Assembly (NCBI GenBank): GCA_021735105.1
Contig: JAIPHS010000002.1
Coordinates: forward strand, 1 to 44,282
DNA: 44,282 bases
Direction of reading: 5' to 3'
Origin: Candidatus Omnitrophota bacterium
GTDB lineage: Bacteria; Omnitrophota; Gorgyraeia; Duberdicusellales; 4484-171
Shown here: positions 8,739-16,428 of the stretch, piece after piece
How positions within the stretch are numbered: position 1 is the stretch's first letter
Layout of the letters: each line of letters starts with the position of its first letter
Translations under genes and position numbers: made by a program
Notes under the pieces: model-generated
What the model was told of the DNA's origin: nothing
The model's database searches: none
What the model saw: the letters and a program-made list of their open reading frames with translations, nothing else

Positions 8739-9664
8739 TGAAGTGGCAAAAAAAAGATTTATTAGGCCTAAGAGACTTAAAAAAAGAAGAGATAAAAATT
8801 TTATTAGAGACAGCCGCGTCTTTTAAAGAAGTTACCACACGTCAAATTAAAAAAGTTCCAGCCTTGCGCGGCAAAACCATAGTTAATTTATTTTATGAAC
8901 CTTCAACCAGGACAAGGGTTTCTTTTGAGGTGGCGGCAAAAAGATTGTCTGCAGATGTAATAAATATTGCTGCTGAATATTCAAGTGTACGGAAAAATGA
9001 AACTCTTAATGATACAGGCCGAAATATTGAGGCTTTAAAAGCAGATTTAATTGTAGTAAGGCATAATGCAGCTGGTGCGGCAGCGATGCTTTCCCGGCAT
9101 CTAAATATTGGGGTAGTAAATGCTGGAGATGGATGGCATGAGCATCCTACTCAAGCTTTACTTGATATCTTTACCTTAGCTGAAAAAAAGGGTAAAATTG
9201 AGGGATTAACTGTAACCATTGTTGGAGATATTGCCCATTCTCGAGTGGCTCGTTCAAATATTTGGGGTTTAACTAAACTAGGGGCAAAAGTAATAGTTTG
9301 TGCGCCTTCAATGCTTATCCCGAATAAAATTGAAAAAATGGGTGTTTCTGTAACATCAAACATAGATAAAGCTTTATCGAAATCAGATGCAGTAAATGTT
9401 TTGAGAATGCAGTTTGAAAGAGATCAAATTTCAGCTTTTCCTAAAAGGTTAAATTATTTTAAAAATTATGGAATTAACCAAGAACGGATTGAAAAAACAA
9501 ATAAAGATATAGTAATTATGCATCCGGGGCCGATTAACCGGGGGATTGAAATATCCTCTGAAGTTGCAGATGGGCTAAACTCTGTTATTCTAGATCAAGT
9601 TACAAATGGCATTGCAGTCAGGATGGCGGTTTTATATCTTATATCCGGAGCAAGGGAAAAATGA
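8738..9664 (+). CDS. pyrB: Aspartate carbamoyltransferase catalytic subunit
   Basis: Condenses aspartate and carbamoyl phosphate, the committed step of UMP synthesis. The carbamoyl-phosphate site is FYEPSTRTRVSFE (about residues 52-64), the second substrate motif HPTQALLDIFT near 138, and MHPGPINRGIEI near 262 matches the Asp-binding region. The length of 308 residues is normal. No regulatory PyrI gene is present, so allosteric control is probably absent and PyrR is the likely control point. Its stop overlaps the ATG of pyrC by four bases, the usual pyrB-pyrC coupling. Confidence 0.96.
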   Translation: MKWQKKDLLGLRDLKKEEIKILLETAASFKEVTTRQIKKVPALRGKTIVNLFYEPSTRTRVSFEVAAKRLSADVINIAAEYSSVRKNETLNDTGRNIEALKADLIVVRHNAAGAAAMLSRHLNIGVVNAGDGWHEHPTQALLDIFTLAEKKGKIEGLTVTIVGDIAHSRVARSNIWGLTKLGAKVIVCAPSMLIPNKIEKMGVSVTSNIDKALSKSDAVNVLRMQFERDQISAFPKRLNYFKNYGINQERIEKTNKDIVIMHPGPINRGIEISSEVADGLNSVILDQVTNGIAVRMAVLYLISGAREK

Positions 9665-10923
9665 AAACTTTAATTAAAAATGCAAAAATAGTTGGCATTA
9701 GTGCTAGCCGGCCAAAAGAAACTGATATTTTAATTGATTCGGAGAAGATAGCAAATATAGATTCTGGCATCAGCCCCAAAGGTGCTGATAGAGTGATAGA
9801 TGTTACAGGAAAAATAGTAATGCCGGCGCTTATGGATATGCATGTCCATTTGCGTGAACCGGGCAGGGAGGATAAAGAAGATATTAAAACCGGTACCAGA
9901 GCGGCTTTGGCCGGCGGCTTTGGTTCTGTGTTAGCTATGCCAAATACAGAGCCGGCTATAGATTCTAAAGAAATTGTAAGATACCTAAAAGATAAGATAA
10001 AAGAAGAGGCTTGTGTTGACGTCTTTCTTTCGGCGGCGATAACTAAGGGCAGGCAAGGCAATGAGCTTAGCGACGTAGAAGGATTAGCTAAAGAAGGCAT
10101 AAAAGCTATAACTGATGATGGCGATTCAGTCGAGAGCAGCCAATTAATGTTGGAAGCTTTCAAAAAAGCAAAGGAAAATAATATTGTTGTAATCTGCCAT
10201 AGCGAAGATAAAACGCTATCAAAGCAAGGGGTATTAAATTTAGGTTTTAGCTCAACCTGCCTTGGTTTGCGGGGGATACCAAAGTCAGCAGAGTTTATGA
10301 GAGTAGCCAGAGATATAAAGCTGGCAGAAAAAGCCGATGCAAAAGTGCACATTGCTCATGTAAGCTGCAAGGAGTCAATAGAGGTGATAGCTAAAGCGAA
10401 AAAGAAGGGGATAAAAGTATCAGCGGAAACCGCTCCGCACTATTTTTCCTTATCTGAAGAAGATCTTTGGAATTTTGACACTAACAAAAAGATTAATCCG
10501 CCTTTACGCAATGAAGAAGATATTTTAGCGATTAAACAAGCTTTGGCCGATGGCGTAATTGATGTTATTGCTTCTGACCATGCTCCTCACACAGAAAATG
10601 AAAAAGATATTGAATTTGAAAGAGCCGAATTTGGAACAATTGGACTGGAAACAGAACTGGCGGTGGCTTTTACAGAGCTTATTAAAAAAAATGTTTTAAG
10701 TTGGCAGGAATTAATTGATAAGTTTTTAATCAGCCCTGCTAAGATTTTAGGCATTAAAAAAAGCTTGATTAAAGTTGGTGCTAGCGCAGATTTAATTATC
10801 TTTGATCCCAACAAAGAGTGGAAGGTTTCTAAAAAAAGTTTTTATTCTAAATCTAAAAACTCTTGTTTTTTAGGGAGAAAATTGCAGGGAAAAATCGAAA
10901 GGGTTTTTTATAAAGGGAAGTAA
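9661..10923 (+). CDS. pyrC: Dihydroorotase, type I
   Basis: Cyclises carbamoyl aspartate to dihydroorotate. The metal-binding HVHLREPG motif lies near residues 61-68, the histidines HSEDK near 180 and HIAHVSCKESIEV near 229-241, and the catalytic Asp in ASDHAPH near 302. The 420-residue length and the HVHLREPG form identify the longer class I enzyme that often partners PyrB. The start overlaps pyrB by four bases (ATGA). tRNA-Arg follows 25 bases after the stop. Confidence 0.95.
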   Translation: MKTLIKNAKIVGISASRPKETDILIDSEKIANIDSGISPKGADRVIDVTGKIVMPALMDMHVHLREPGREDKEDIKTGTRAALAGGFGSVLAMPNTEPAIDSKEIVRYLKDKIKEEACVDVFLSAAITKGRQGNELSDVEGLAKEGIKAITDDGDSVESSQLMLEAFKKAKENNIVVICHSEDKTLSKQGVLNLGFSSTCLGLRGIPKSAEFMRVARDIKLAEKADAKVHIAHVSCKESIEVIAKAKKKGIKVSAETAPHYFSLSEEDLWNFDTNKKINPPLRNEEDILAIKQALADGVIDVIASDHAPHTENEKDIEFERAEFGTIGLETELAVAFTELIKKNVLSWQELIDKFLISPAKILGIKKSLIKVGASADLIIFDPNKEWKVSKKSFYSKSKNSCFLGRKLQGKIERVFYKGK

Positions 10924-10948
10924 GTCTCTGCAGCTCAATGGATATCCC

Positions 10949-11020
10949 GCCCCTTTAGCTTAACGGATAAAGCGCAGGCCTCCGGAGCCTGAGATGGAAG
11001 TTCGATTCTTCCAAGGGGCA
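10949..11020 (+). tRNA. tRNA-Arg (CCG)
   Basis: Acceptor GCCCCTT pairs with AAGGGGC, discriminator A. The anticodon stem CAGGC/GCCTG closes the loop CTCCGGA (anticodon CCG), and the T arm is GGAAG-TTCGATT-CTTCC. CCA is not encoded. It lies 25 bases after pyrC and has no convincing promoter of its own, so it may be processed from the pyr transcript. Confidence 0.95.
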
Positions 11021-11058
11021 AAAAATAGAAACCAAAGGGGCGGGGCGGAGCCAAAAAT

Positions 11059-11101
11059 GCAGGTTCAAATCCCTGCCTGCCGGCAGGCAGGCTGCCAGGG
11101 A
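11059..11101 (+). repeat. T-arm-like fragment disrupted by a 20-bp perfect palindrome
   Basis: GCAGGTTCAAATCC (11059-11072) looks like a tRNA T arm with imperfect pairing. A 20-base perfect palindrome, CCTGCCTGCCGGCAGGCAGG, runs directly on from it at 11072-11091. The following CCAGGGACA resembles an acceptor 3' strand. No complete cloverleaf can be built, so I read it as a decayed tRNA piece carrying a palindromic repeat. Confidence 0.5.
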
Positions 11102-11116
11102 CATTACCAAGTTAAT

Positions 11117-11188
11117 GAGTGTATGTGTAAGTGTGTATATGTGTGAAAACGAGAATTCATATACACTTTTACGCGTTTACTCGTTTAC
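11117..11188 (+). repeat. Word-repeat array with complementary halves
   Basis: GTGTA/TGTGT words spaced about seven bases run from 11117 to 11144. They are followed by AAACGAG, then CATATACAC and the related TTTAC/TCGTTTAC words. The right half is partly the reverse complement of the left (GTGTATATG against CATATACAC; AAACGAG against CTCGTTT), so a long imperfect hairpin is possible. It fills most of the gap before the next gene. Confidence 0.6.
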
Positions 11189-11200
11189 AAATCAATAATT

Positions 11201-11656
11201 ATGAATATAGCGGTAATTGGTGGTTCGAGTTGTTCAAGGAAAGCTTATAGCACAGCAGAAGCTGCGGGAAAGCTTATTGCTAAAGAAGGATGGACTTTAA
11301 TCTGCGGTGGTGGGCCCGGGGTTATGGAGGCGGCTTGCTCTGGGGCAAAAGAGCAAGAGGGGCTTACTGTGGGCATTTTACCTTCTTATGACGGGCATGA
11401 AGCTAACTCTTATTTAGATGTTAAAATACCTACAGGCCTTGGTTTTGTTCGAAATATTTTGGTAGTGAGGGCGGCAGATTACTTAATTGCAATTGATGGA
11501 AAATACGGAACTCTTTCTGAGATTGGTTTTGCTTTATCTGAAGGGAAAGTTGTGGTAGGCATAGATACTTGGGCTATAAAAGGAATAATAAAAGTAAAAA
11601 CAGCCAAAGATGCGATAGGGGAGATAAAACACCATGTTAAACAAAAAGGAAATTAA
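11201..11656 (+). CDS. TIGR00725 family protein (LOG/lysine-decarboxylase-like Rossmann fold)
   Basis: 151 residues. It has an N-terminal nucleotide-binding pattern MNIAVIGGSSCS and the family motif GGGPGVMEAACSGAKEQEG (about 36-54), with GTLSEIG near 103. These match the TIGR00725 subgroup of the LOG/YvdD-like superfamily. Family relatives include cytokinin-activating nucleotide 5'-monophosphate phosphoribohydrolases, but they have a PGGxGTxxE motif; here it is KYGTLSE, so that activity cannot be assumed. No Shine-Dalgarno is visible before the ATG. The gene overlaps the next one by 23 bases. Confidence 0.85.
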   Translation: MNIAVIGGSSCSRKAYSTAEAAGKLIAKEGWTLICGGGPGVMEAACSGAKEQEGLTVGILPSYDGHEANSYLDVKIPTGLGFVRNILVVRAADYLIAIDGKYGTLSEIGFALSEGKVVVGIDTWAIKGIIKVKTAKDAIGEIKHHVKQKGN

Positions 11657-12146
11657 AAATTTAATAAAAGAAAAAAAACTAATTGAAAGTTATATGAACT
11701 TGGAAAAACAACTTACTCCAAATGGAATTGATTTAAGTGTAGCTAAAATATCACGATTTTTAGAAGCCGGATCTTTGGATTTTTCCAATAAAGAAAGAGT
11801 AATCCCTAAAACAGAAGAAATTATTCCGAATAAAAAAAATCCAGAAGATAAATATGGTTGGTGGAATCTTTCATCAGGTTCTTACAAGATAAAGATTAAT
11901 GAGGTGGTAAATTTACCGAATAATTTAACTGCTTTAGCTTTTAGCCGGACCTCTATTTTACGTATGGGGTGTTTGAGTTCTCATGGAGTTTGGGACGCAG
12001 GTTTTTCAGGTAAGGGGGAGTTTATTCTATCTGTTTTAAATCCGAATGGGGTAAAAATAAAAGAAAATGCCCGGATATGCCAGCTTGTTTTTTTTAAAAT
12101 TAAAAAAACTACAGAGTATAAAGGAATCCATAAACACTTAATCTGA
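11634..12146 (+). CDS. dcd: dCTP deaminase / dUTPase family protein
   Basis: 170 residues. The pattern LTPNGIDLSVAKISRFLE at the N-terminus, AFSRTSILRMGC near 103, the active-site region WDAGFSGKGEF near 121-131, and a closing ENARICQLVFFKI are characteristic of the trimeric dCTP deaminase/dUTPase fold. They supply dUMP for thymidylate synthesis or remove dUTP. The GRSS motif is replaced by SRTS. The enzyme lacks the longer C-terminal tail of E. coli Dcd and resembles the shorter archaeal-type DCD/DUT proteins, so deaminase, dUTPase or both are possible. It starts inside the preceding gene. Confidence 0.8.
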   Translation: MLNKKEIKNLIKEKKLIESYMNLEKQLTPNGIDLSVAKISRFLEAGSLDFSNKERVIPKTEEIIPNKKNPEDKYGWWNLSSGSYKIKINEVVNLPNNLTALAFSRTSILRMGCLSSHGVWDAGFSGKGEFILSVLNPNGVKIKENARICQLVFFKIKKTTEYKGIHKHLI

Positions 12147-12166
12147 AGATAGATTAATGGGGAAAA

Positions 12167-12391
12167 ATGCCGGAAGATTTTTTTGACTATAACCAAAAAG
12201 TTGAACAAAAAGATGACCTGGATTTTGATAATCTAATCCAATGCCTTCATTGCAAAAGACCTATCCCTCAAGATGCTATTAATTGTTACTATTGCGGCAA
12301 GCCAGTAGATTTAAATAAAAAATCAAAATGGGTTTATATGGTGGTTTTTCTAGCAGTTATTATTCTACTGAGTTATTTAATCTTTTTCTAA
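12167..12391 (+). CDS. Membrane-anchored zinc-ribbon protein, unknown function
   Basis: 74 residues. An acidic N-terminus is followed by a four-cysteine ribbon CLHC-x12-CYYCGKP (about 36-55), then a single hydrophobic helix WVYMVVFLAVIILLSYLIFF at the C-terminus. The domain order predicts a tail-anchored protein with the zinc ribbon in the cytoplasm. A GGGG Shine-Dalgarno-like stretch lies six bases before the ATG. The function is not recognisable. Confidence 0.75.
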   Translation: MPEDFFDYNQKVEQKDDLDFDNLIQCLHCKRPIPQDAINCYYCGKPVDLNKKSKWVYMVVFLAVIILLSYLIFF

Positions 12392-12438
12392 AAAAGAAAT
12401 GGTTTTTAAGGCACTTTGCCGAGGAATTTGGCTCAGTG

Positions 12439-12466
12439 CTATTGAAAATTAAGGTATTCTCAATAG
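12439..12466 (+). promoter_or_regulatory. Hairpin touching the Shine-Dalgarno of the YjbQ gene
   Basis: CTATTGA (12439-12445) pairs perfectly with TCAATAG (12460-12466) across a 14-base loop. The last two paired bases are the first two bases of the strong Shine-Dalgarno AGGAGG (12465-12470). A second stem, GCACT/AGTGC with inner GCC/GGC, lies just upstream (about 12410-12438). No known riboswitch consensus fits. Confidence 0.35.
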
Positions 12467-12475
12467 GAGGAAAAT

Positions 12476-12883
12476 ATGGAAATAATTAATGTTTCCACTA
12501 AAAAAAGAAATGAATTTATTGATATTAGCTCGAAGCTAAAAGAGATAGTAAAAAAATCACAGTCAAAACAGGGAATTTGTCTTTTATCTTGCGCCCATAC
12601 TACCGCTGCTTTAACTATAAATGAAAACGCTGATCCGGCAGTTTGCGAAGATATTATAAATTACCTAAACCAACTTGTTCCCGCCGGTAAGGGCTATAGG
12701 CATAGAGAAGGTAATTCGGACTCTCATATAAAAAGCTCTCTTTTAGGACCTACTCTAGAGTTAATTATCGAAAACAATGAGATTGTTTTAGGAACTTGGC
12801 AAGGAATATATTTTTGTGAATTTGATGGTCCCCGAGAAAGAAAAGTGTATGTTAAAATAATAGAAAAACAAAACAGAGGATAA
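12476..12883 (+). CDS. YjbQ family (UPF0047) protein
   Basis: 135 residues, the usual length of this single-domain family. Diagnostic motifs are SCAHTTAALTINENADP (about 38-54), YRHREGNSDSHIKSSLLGP (about 81-99) and GTWQGIYFCEFDGPRERKVYVKI at the end. They include the conserved His, Glu and Asp cluster thought to form the active site. Some members show weak thiamine-phosphate synthase activity, but the physiological role is uncertain. A strong AGGAGG lies six bases before the ATG. mutM follows after five bases, so the two genes are probably one transcript. Confidence 0.9.
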   Translation: MEIINVSTKKRNEFIDISSKLKEIVKKSQSKQGICLLSCAHTTAALTINENADPAVCEDIINYLNQLVPAGKGYRHREGNSDSHIKSSLLGPTLELIIENNEIVLGTWQGIYFCEFDGPRERKVYVKIIEKQNRG

Positions 12884-12888
12884 AAATT

Positions 12889-13689
12889 ATGCCTGAGTTA
12901 CCAGAAGTTGAGACCATAAAAAGAGAATTAGAGGAAAAACTTTTAAATAAAAAAATTATTGGTGTAAAGGTTAATAATTCTAAAGTTATTAAAGAGCCGG
13001 CATTTTCTGAATTTAAAAAGCAAATTATCGGAGAAAAGATTAAAAAAATAATAAGAAGAGGAAAGCTTCTTGTTATTGAATTAAAAAAAGATAAGTTTTT
13101 AGTTATTCATCTAAGGATAACTGGGTGGTTTAAGTATGGAAAGATAGAAGAAAAAGCAAGAGTTATCTTTGAGCTTTCAGGCGGCCAGTTTCTCAATTAT
13201 ATGGATTCAAGGCTTCTGGGGCAGTTAAGCTTAAGGAAAGAATATAAAGATTTAGACTTTTTAAAAAGATTGGGCCCGGAAATTTTTCATCTAACCCGCA
13301 AACAATTTGGGAAAAAATTAGAAAGTAGAAAAGGTAGTATTAAAGCCTTGATTATGAACCAAAATTTTATTGCCGGGGTTGGAAATATTTATGCTCAAGA
13401 GGCTTTATTTTTGGCTAAAATTGATCCGCGCCGAACGGCAAAAAGTTTAACTGCTAAAGAAAAGGATAAGCTTTATGAAAAATTGAAGGCAGTATTAACT
13501 GAAGCGATAGAATACAAAGGGTCTTCGGTTGATTCTTACAGAAATTTAAAAGGCCAGGCCGGAGGCATGGAAAAACGGCTTAAAGTTTATGGAAAAAGAA
13601 ACCAACCATGCCTAATTTGCAAAAAACCACTTAAAAAAATAACTATAGCAGGAAGGGGAACTTGTTTTTGCCCCAATTGCCAAACATAG
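12889..13689 (+). CDS. mutM: Formamidopyrimidine-DNA glycosylase (Fpg/MutM)
   Basis: Removes 8-oxoguanine and other oxidised purines and nicks the abasic site. The N-terminus MPELPEVETIKRELEE carries the catalytic Pro (after Met removal) and Glu. A Lys in RRGKLLVIEL near 58 corresponds to the essential K57. QNFIAGVGNIYAQEALF near 161 is the helix-two-turn-helix. The C-terminal zinc finger is CLICKKPLKK...TCFCPNCQ. At 266 residues it is normal. A ten-base-pair hairpin lies three bases after the stop. Confidence 0.95.
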   Translation: MPELPEVETIKRELEEKLLNKKIIGVKVNNSKVIKEPAFSEFKKQIIGEKIKKIIRRGKLLVIELKKDKFLVIHLRITGWFKYGKIEEKARVIFELSGGQFLNYMDSRLLGQLSLRKEYKDLDFLKRLGPEIFHLTRKQFGKKLESRKGSIKALIMNQNFIAGVGNIYAQEALFLAKIDPRRTAKSLTAKEKDKLYEKLKAVLTEAIEYKGSSVDSYRNLKGQAGGMEKRLKVYGKRNQPCLICKKPLKKITIAGRGTCFCPNCQT

Positions 13690-13692
13690 AAT

Positions 13693-13715
13693 CATTCCAC
13701 CTCGTAGGTGGAATG
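13693..13715. other. Perfect 10-bp hairpin after mutM
   Basis: CATTCCACCT (13693-13702) pairs exactly with AGGTGGAATG (13706-13715) across a three-base loop CGT. It looks like a terminator stem, but on the plus strand it is followed by AAAAAGAG and on the minus strand by ATTCTATG, so neither side has the T tract of an intrinsic terminator. Its word ATTCCAC recurs in the branched element at 40120-40174. Confidence 0.6.
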
Positions 13716-13747
13716 AAAAAGAGTAATCAAAATTAACTAAAATTAGC

Positions 13748-15541
13748 ATGTTAGTTTCATCTTTGGGAAAATTATCTAAGTTAAAGCCTCCTTATGTTTT
13801 TTTGGATACAACCAAAAAGGATCAGGAAAATAAAGAATCATTGCTTTTTTCTAAACCTGTCGATATTTTAAAGTTTAATTATCATGATTCGCCTGATTTG
13901 TTTTTTAAAAAAATAGAAAGTTATCTAAAAAAAGGATTTTGGCTGGCAGGATATTTTTGTTATGAATTTGGTTATTGTCTGGAGGAGAGCCTAAAAAATT
14001 TACAAGAAAAAAATAATTTACCACTTGCCTGGATGATAGTTACAAAAGCTCCAAAAAAAATCAGACTCAGAAACAGTAACTATTCAACAAAAAAAAGTCC
14101 TTTTATAAGAAATCTAAAAATAAATATTAGCAAAAAAGAGTATAAAAAGAAAGTAGAAAAAATTAAATATTTCCTAAAAGAAGGGTTTAGCTATCAGGTC
14201 AACTTTACCTTTAAGATGGATTTTGATTTTAAAGGAGACCCGGTAGAGTTTTATAGTTATTTGCGTAATAGCCAGCCTACTCCGTATGCAGCTTTGTTAA
14301 GGCCTGATCAGAAAAACTTTTTTCTTTCCTTTTCTCCGGAACTTTTTATTAGAAGTGATGGAAAAAAAATTATAACCCGGCCGATGAAAGGAACTATATC
14401 ACGAGGGGCAACCAGCAGCAAAGATAAAGATAAAAAAAAGCAACTTGCTAGGAGCAAAAAAATCAAAGCAGAAAATGTTATGATTACCGATCTCCTAAGA
14501 AATGATTTAGGTAGAATTTCAACCAAGATAACGGTTCCCAAACTTTTTAGTGTAGAAAAATACAGAACTCTTTACCAGATGACCTCTACCATTGAAGCAA
14601 GGTTGGGCAAAAATAAAAAACTAAAAGATATATTTTCGGCTCTTTTTCCTTGCGGGTCAGTTACCGGAGCACCTAAGATAAAGACTATGAAGATAATTAA
14701 AGAGTTGGAAAAAGAGCCAAGAGGAATCTATACTGGTGCAATCGGGTATATTAATCCCAAAAAACAATTTTGTTTTAATGTAGCGATAAGAACTGTCCAT
14801 ATCAAAGAAAGTAAAGGCCAGCTAGGTATTGGCGGAGGAATTTTGTATGATTCTCAAAAAGAATCAGAATATAAAGAAGCTTTGCTTAAGGCCAATTTTT
14901 TTACAAAAACTAATCTTTTCCCAAAGTTAATTGAAACAATACTTTGGTCTAAGGATAAAGGATTTTGGCTGCTTGATTTACATCTAATGAGGCTTAAAAA
15001 TTCTTCTGCCTATTTTTCATTTCCTTTTTATCAAGATAAGATAAAAAAAGAGTTAGAGAAAAAGGTAAAAGGCAAAAAGAAAGATATTAAAATCAGGCTT
15101 TCAGTTGATTCAAAAGGTAAAATTGATTCTTCTGCAACAAGACTAGAAAAAATGCGGCAACCAATTAAGATTAAAATAAATTCTCAAAAAATTAATCCCG
15201 ATGATATTTTTCTTTATCACAAAACAACTAACCGAAATTTCTATGAGCGGGAGAGAAAAAAGGCTGAAAAAGAAGGTTTTTTTGAAACTATCTTTTTAAA
15301 CAAATTCAAAGAGGTTACAGAAGGAACAATTACAAATATATTTTTAGAAAAAAAGAAAAAGCTTTTTACCCCGCCTATCTCTTGCGGCCTTTTGGGAGGA
15401 GTTTTGAGGAAACATTTAATTAAGGAAAAGAAAGCCTTTGAAAAAAAACTTTATCTAAAAGATTTAAAAGAAGCAGATAAAATATATATTGGCAACTCAG
15501 TACGGGGATTGCTTAAAGCCAATCTTATCATACCGCAATAA
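13748..15541 (+). CDS. pabB: Fused aminodeoxychorismate synthase component I / aminodeoxychorismate lyase (PabB-PabC)
   Basis: 597 residues with two enzymes of p-aminobenzoate synthesis for folate. The first ~400 residues are a chorismate-binding PabB domain: TRPMKGTISRG near 210, ENVMITDLLRNDLGRIS near 239 and FPCGSVTGAPKIKTMKII near 300. The last ~200 residues are a class IV aminotransferase-fold PabC: LLDLHLMRLKNSS near 407, YHKTTNRNFYE near 490 and GTITNIFLE near 525. PabBC fusions are known elsewhere. The glutaminase partner PabA is not in this window. No clear Shine-Dalgarno precedes the ATG. Confidence 0.92.
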   Translation: MLVSSLGKLSKLKPPYVFLDTTKKDQENKESLLFSKPVDILKFNYHDSPDLFFKKIESYLKKGFWLAGYFCYEFGYCLEESLKNLQEKNNLPLAWMIVTKAPKKIRLRNSNYSTKKSPFIRNLKINISKKEYKKKVEKIKYFLKEGFSYQVNFTFKMDFDFKGDPVEFYSYLRNSQPTPYAALLRPDQKNFFLSFSPELFIRSDGKKIITRPMKGTISRGATSSKDKDKKKQLARSKKIKAENVMITDLLRNDLGRISTKITVPKLFSVEKYRTLYQMTSTIEARLGKNKKLKDIFSALFPCGSVTGAPKIKTMKIIKELEKEPRGIYTGAIGYINPKKQFCFNVAIRTVHIKESKGQLGIGGGILYDSQKESEYKEALLKANFFTKTNLFPKLIETILWSKDKGFWLLDLHLMRLKNSSAYFSFPFYQDKIKKELEKKVKGKKKDIKIRLSVDSKGKIDSSATRLEKMRQPIKIKINSQKINPDDIFLYHKTTNRNFYERERKKAEKEGFFETIFLNKFKEVTEGTITNIFLEKKKKLFTPPISCGLLGGVLRKHLIKEKKAFEKKLYLKDLKEADKIYIGNSVRGLLKANLIIPQ

Positions 15542-15559
15542 TTTGGGGAAGAATGAGAA

Positions 15560-15587
15560 TTGAGAAAGTATTCATTTCTGGTAAAAT
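15560..15587 (+). promoter_or_regulatory. Candidate promoter giving a leaderless pyrK mRNA
   Basis: TTGAGA (15560-15565), a 16-base spacer and TAAAAT (15582-15587). The expected start of transcription, seven bases past the -10 element, coincides with the pyrK ATG at 15594. No Shine-Dalgarno is present between them. Confidence 0.45.
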
Positions 15588-15593
15588 AGGGCG

Positions 15594-16391
15594 ATGCGGG
15601 CAAAAGTAAAACAATTAAAAGTAGAGATAAAAGAGGTTAAAAAGGTAAAAAATGATATTTTTTTGCTTAACTTCCAATCAAGCTATGTCGCAAGGGCTGC
15701 TCAACCCGGTAATTTTCTGCATTTAAAATTAAAATCAACAATATTACGCAGGCCCTTGAGTATTCACAGAATAAAAAACAATTTAATCTATATGCTCTTT
15801 AAAGTAAGAGGTCGAGGCACAAGAGTTCTAGCTAAAAAGAAAAAGAATGATCAGTTAGATGTTATCGGGCCGTTAGGAAATGGGTTTAAGGTAAAAAATG
15901 GAGAAAATTCAATTTTGGTTGCTGGAGGAATCGGAGTTGCTCCTTTGTTATTTTTGGCGCAGAAGTTGGTAAAAAGTCCAACGTTCAACGTCAAGCGTCC
16001 AACGTCAAAAAATATAATATTGATGGGGGCAAGAGATAGAAAGGAAATTGTTTGCGAAAAAGAATTTAAGAACTTAGGTTTTCAAGTTAATATATCTACC
16101 GAAGACGGTTCAAAAGGCGAAAAGGGCTTTGTTACTGACTTACTAAAAAAACGACTTAGGACTTTAGATTTAGGGCTTAGGACGAATGTATATGTTTGCG
16201 GCCCCAAAGATATGTTTTATCAAATAAGTAAAATTGTAAAAAATTACGAGAATGTAAATACACAGCTTTCTTTTGAGCAGTTTATGGGGTGTGGGGTTGG
16301 AGTTTGTTGTGCTTGTGTTATTCCTGCTAAGGCTGGTTATAAAAAAGTATGTCAAGATGGGCCAGTGTTTGCCCTAGAAAAAATATATTAA
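15594..16391 (+). CDS. pyrK: Dihydroorotate dehydrogenase electron transfer subunit
   Basis: A ferredoxin-reductase-like subunit that carries electrons from PyrD to NAD+. The FAD site is RRPLSIHRI near 45, the NAD site VAGGIGVAPLLFLA near 104, and the C-terminal [2Fe-2S] cysteines lie in FMGCGVGVCCACV near 232 with VCQDGPVF near 252. Two loops are encoded by phased heptamer arrays in frame: 15976-16006 (giving SPTFNVKRPTS) and 16153-16183 (giving RLRTLDLGLRT). Both fall between conserved blocks, so the enzyme is probably functional. It stands immediately before pyrD, its standard partner. Confidence 0.92.
   Translation: MRAKVKQLKVEIKEVKKVKNDIFLLNFQSSYVARAAQPGNFLHLKLKSTILRRPLSIHRIKNNLIYMLFKVRGRGTRVLAKKKKNDQLDVIGPLGNGFKVKNGENSILVAGGIGVAPLLFLAQKLVKSPTFNVKRPTSKNIILMGARDRKEIVCEKEFKNLGFQVNISTEDGSKGEKGFVTDLLKKRLRTLDLGLRTNVYVCGPKDMFYQISKIVKNYENVNTQLSFEQFMGCGVGVCCACVIPAKAGYKKVCQDGPVFALEKIY
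15976..16006 (+). repeat. Heptamer array inside pyrK, first
   Basis: Words GTCCAAC, GTTCAAC, GTCAAGC, GTCCAAC and a partial GTC follow in unbroken 7-bp phase. Because seven is not a multiple of three, successive copies are read in different frames, giving the irregular peptide SPTFNVKRPTS. This low-complexity stretch lies between the NAD-binding motif and the next conserved strand (IILMGAR). Confidence 0.85.
16153..16183 (+). repeat. Heptamer array inside pyrK, second
   Basis: Words GACTTAG, GACTTTA, GATTTAG, GGCTTAG and a partial GAC follow in 7-bp phase. The array encodes RLRTLDLGLRT between FVTDLLKK and the conserved VYVCGPKDM strand. Its word differs from the first array, but the period is identical and the length is the same (31 bases each). 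Confidence 0.85.
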
Positions 16392-16393
16392 AT

Positions 16394-16422
16394 TTGAAAA
16401 TTAAGAGGTTATAGAATAAAAT
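16394..16422 (+). promoter_or_regulatory. Candidate promoter giving a leaderless pyrD mRNA
   Basis: TTGAAA (16394-16399), an exact 17-base spacer and TAAAAT (16417-16422). Seven bases further is the ATG of pyrD (16429), so transcription would begin at the start codon. Confidence 0.5.
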
Positions 16423-16428
16423 GAAAAG

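Noticed and set aside
9639..10352. A 237-codon open frame on the minus strand opposite pyrB/pyrC
   Set aside because: It lies fully within strongly supported plus-strand genes, is Ser/Ile/Leu-rich without motifs and has no ribosome-binding site; it is a shadow of pyrC.
12392..12475. TPP or other riboswitch before the YjbQ gene
   Set aside because: Hairpins exist, but none of the conserved TPP aptamer sequences are present.
13693..13715. Hairpin after mutM as an intrinsic terminator
   Set aside because: Neither strand has a T tract after the stem.
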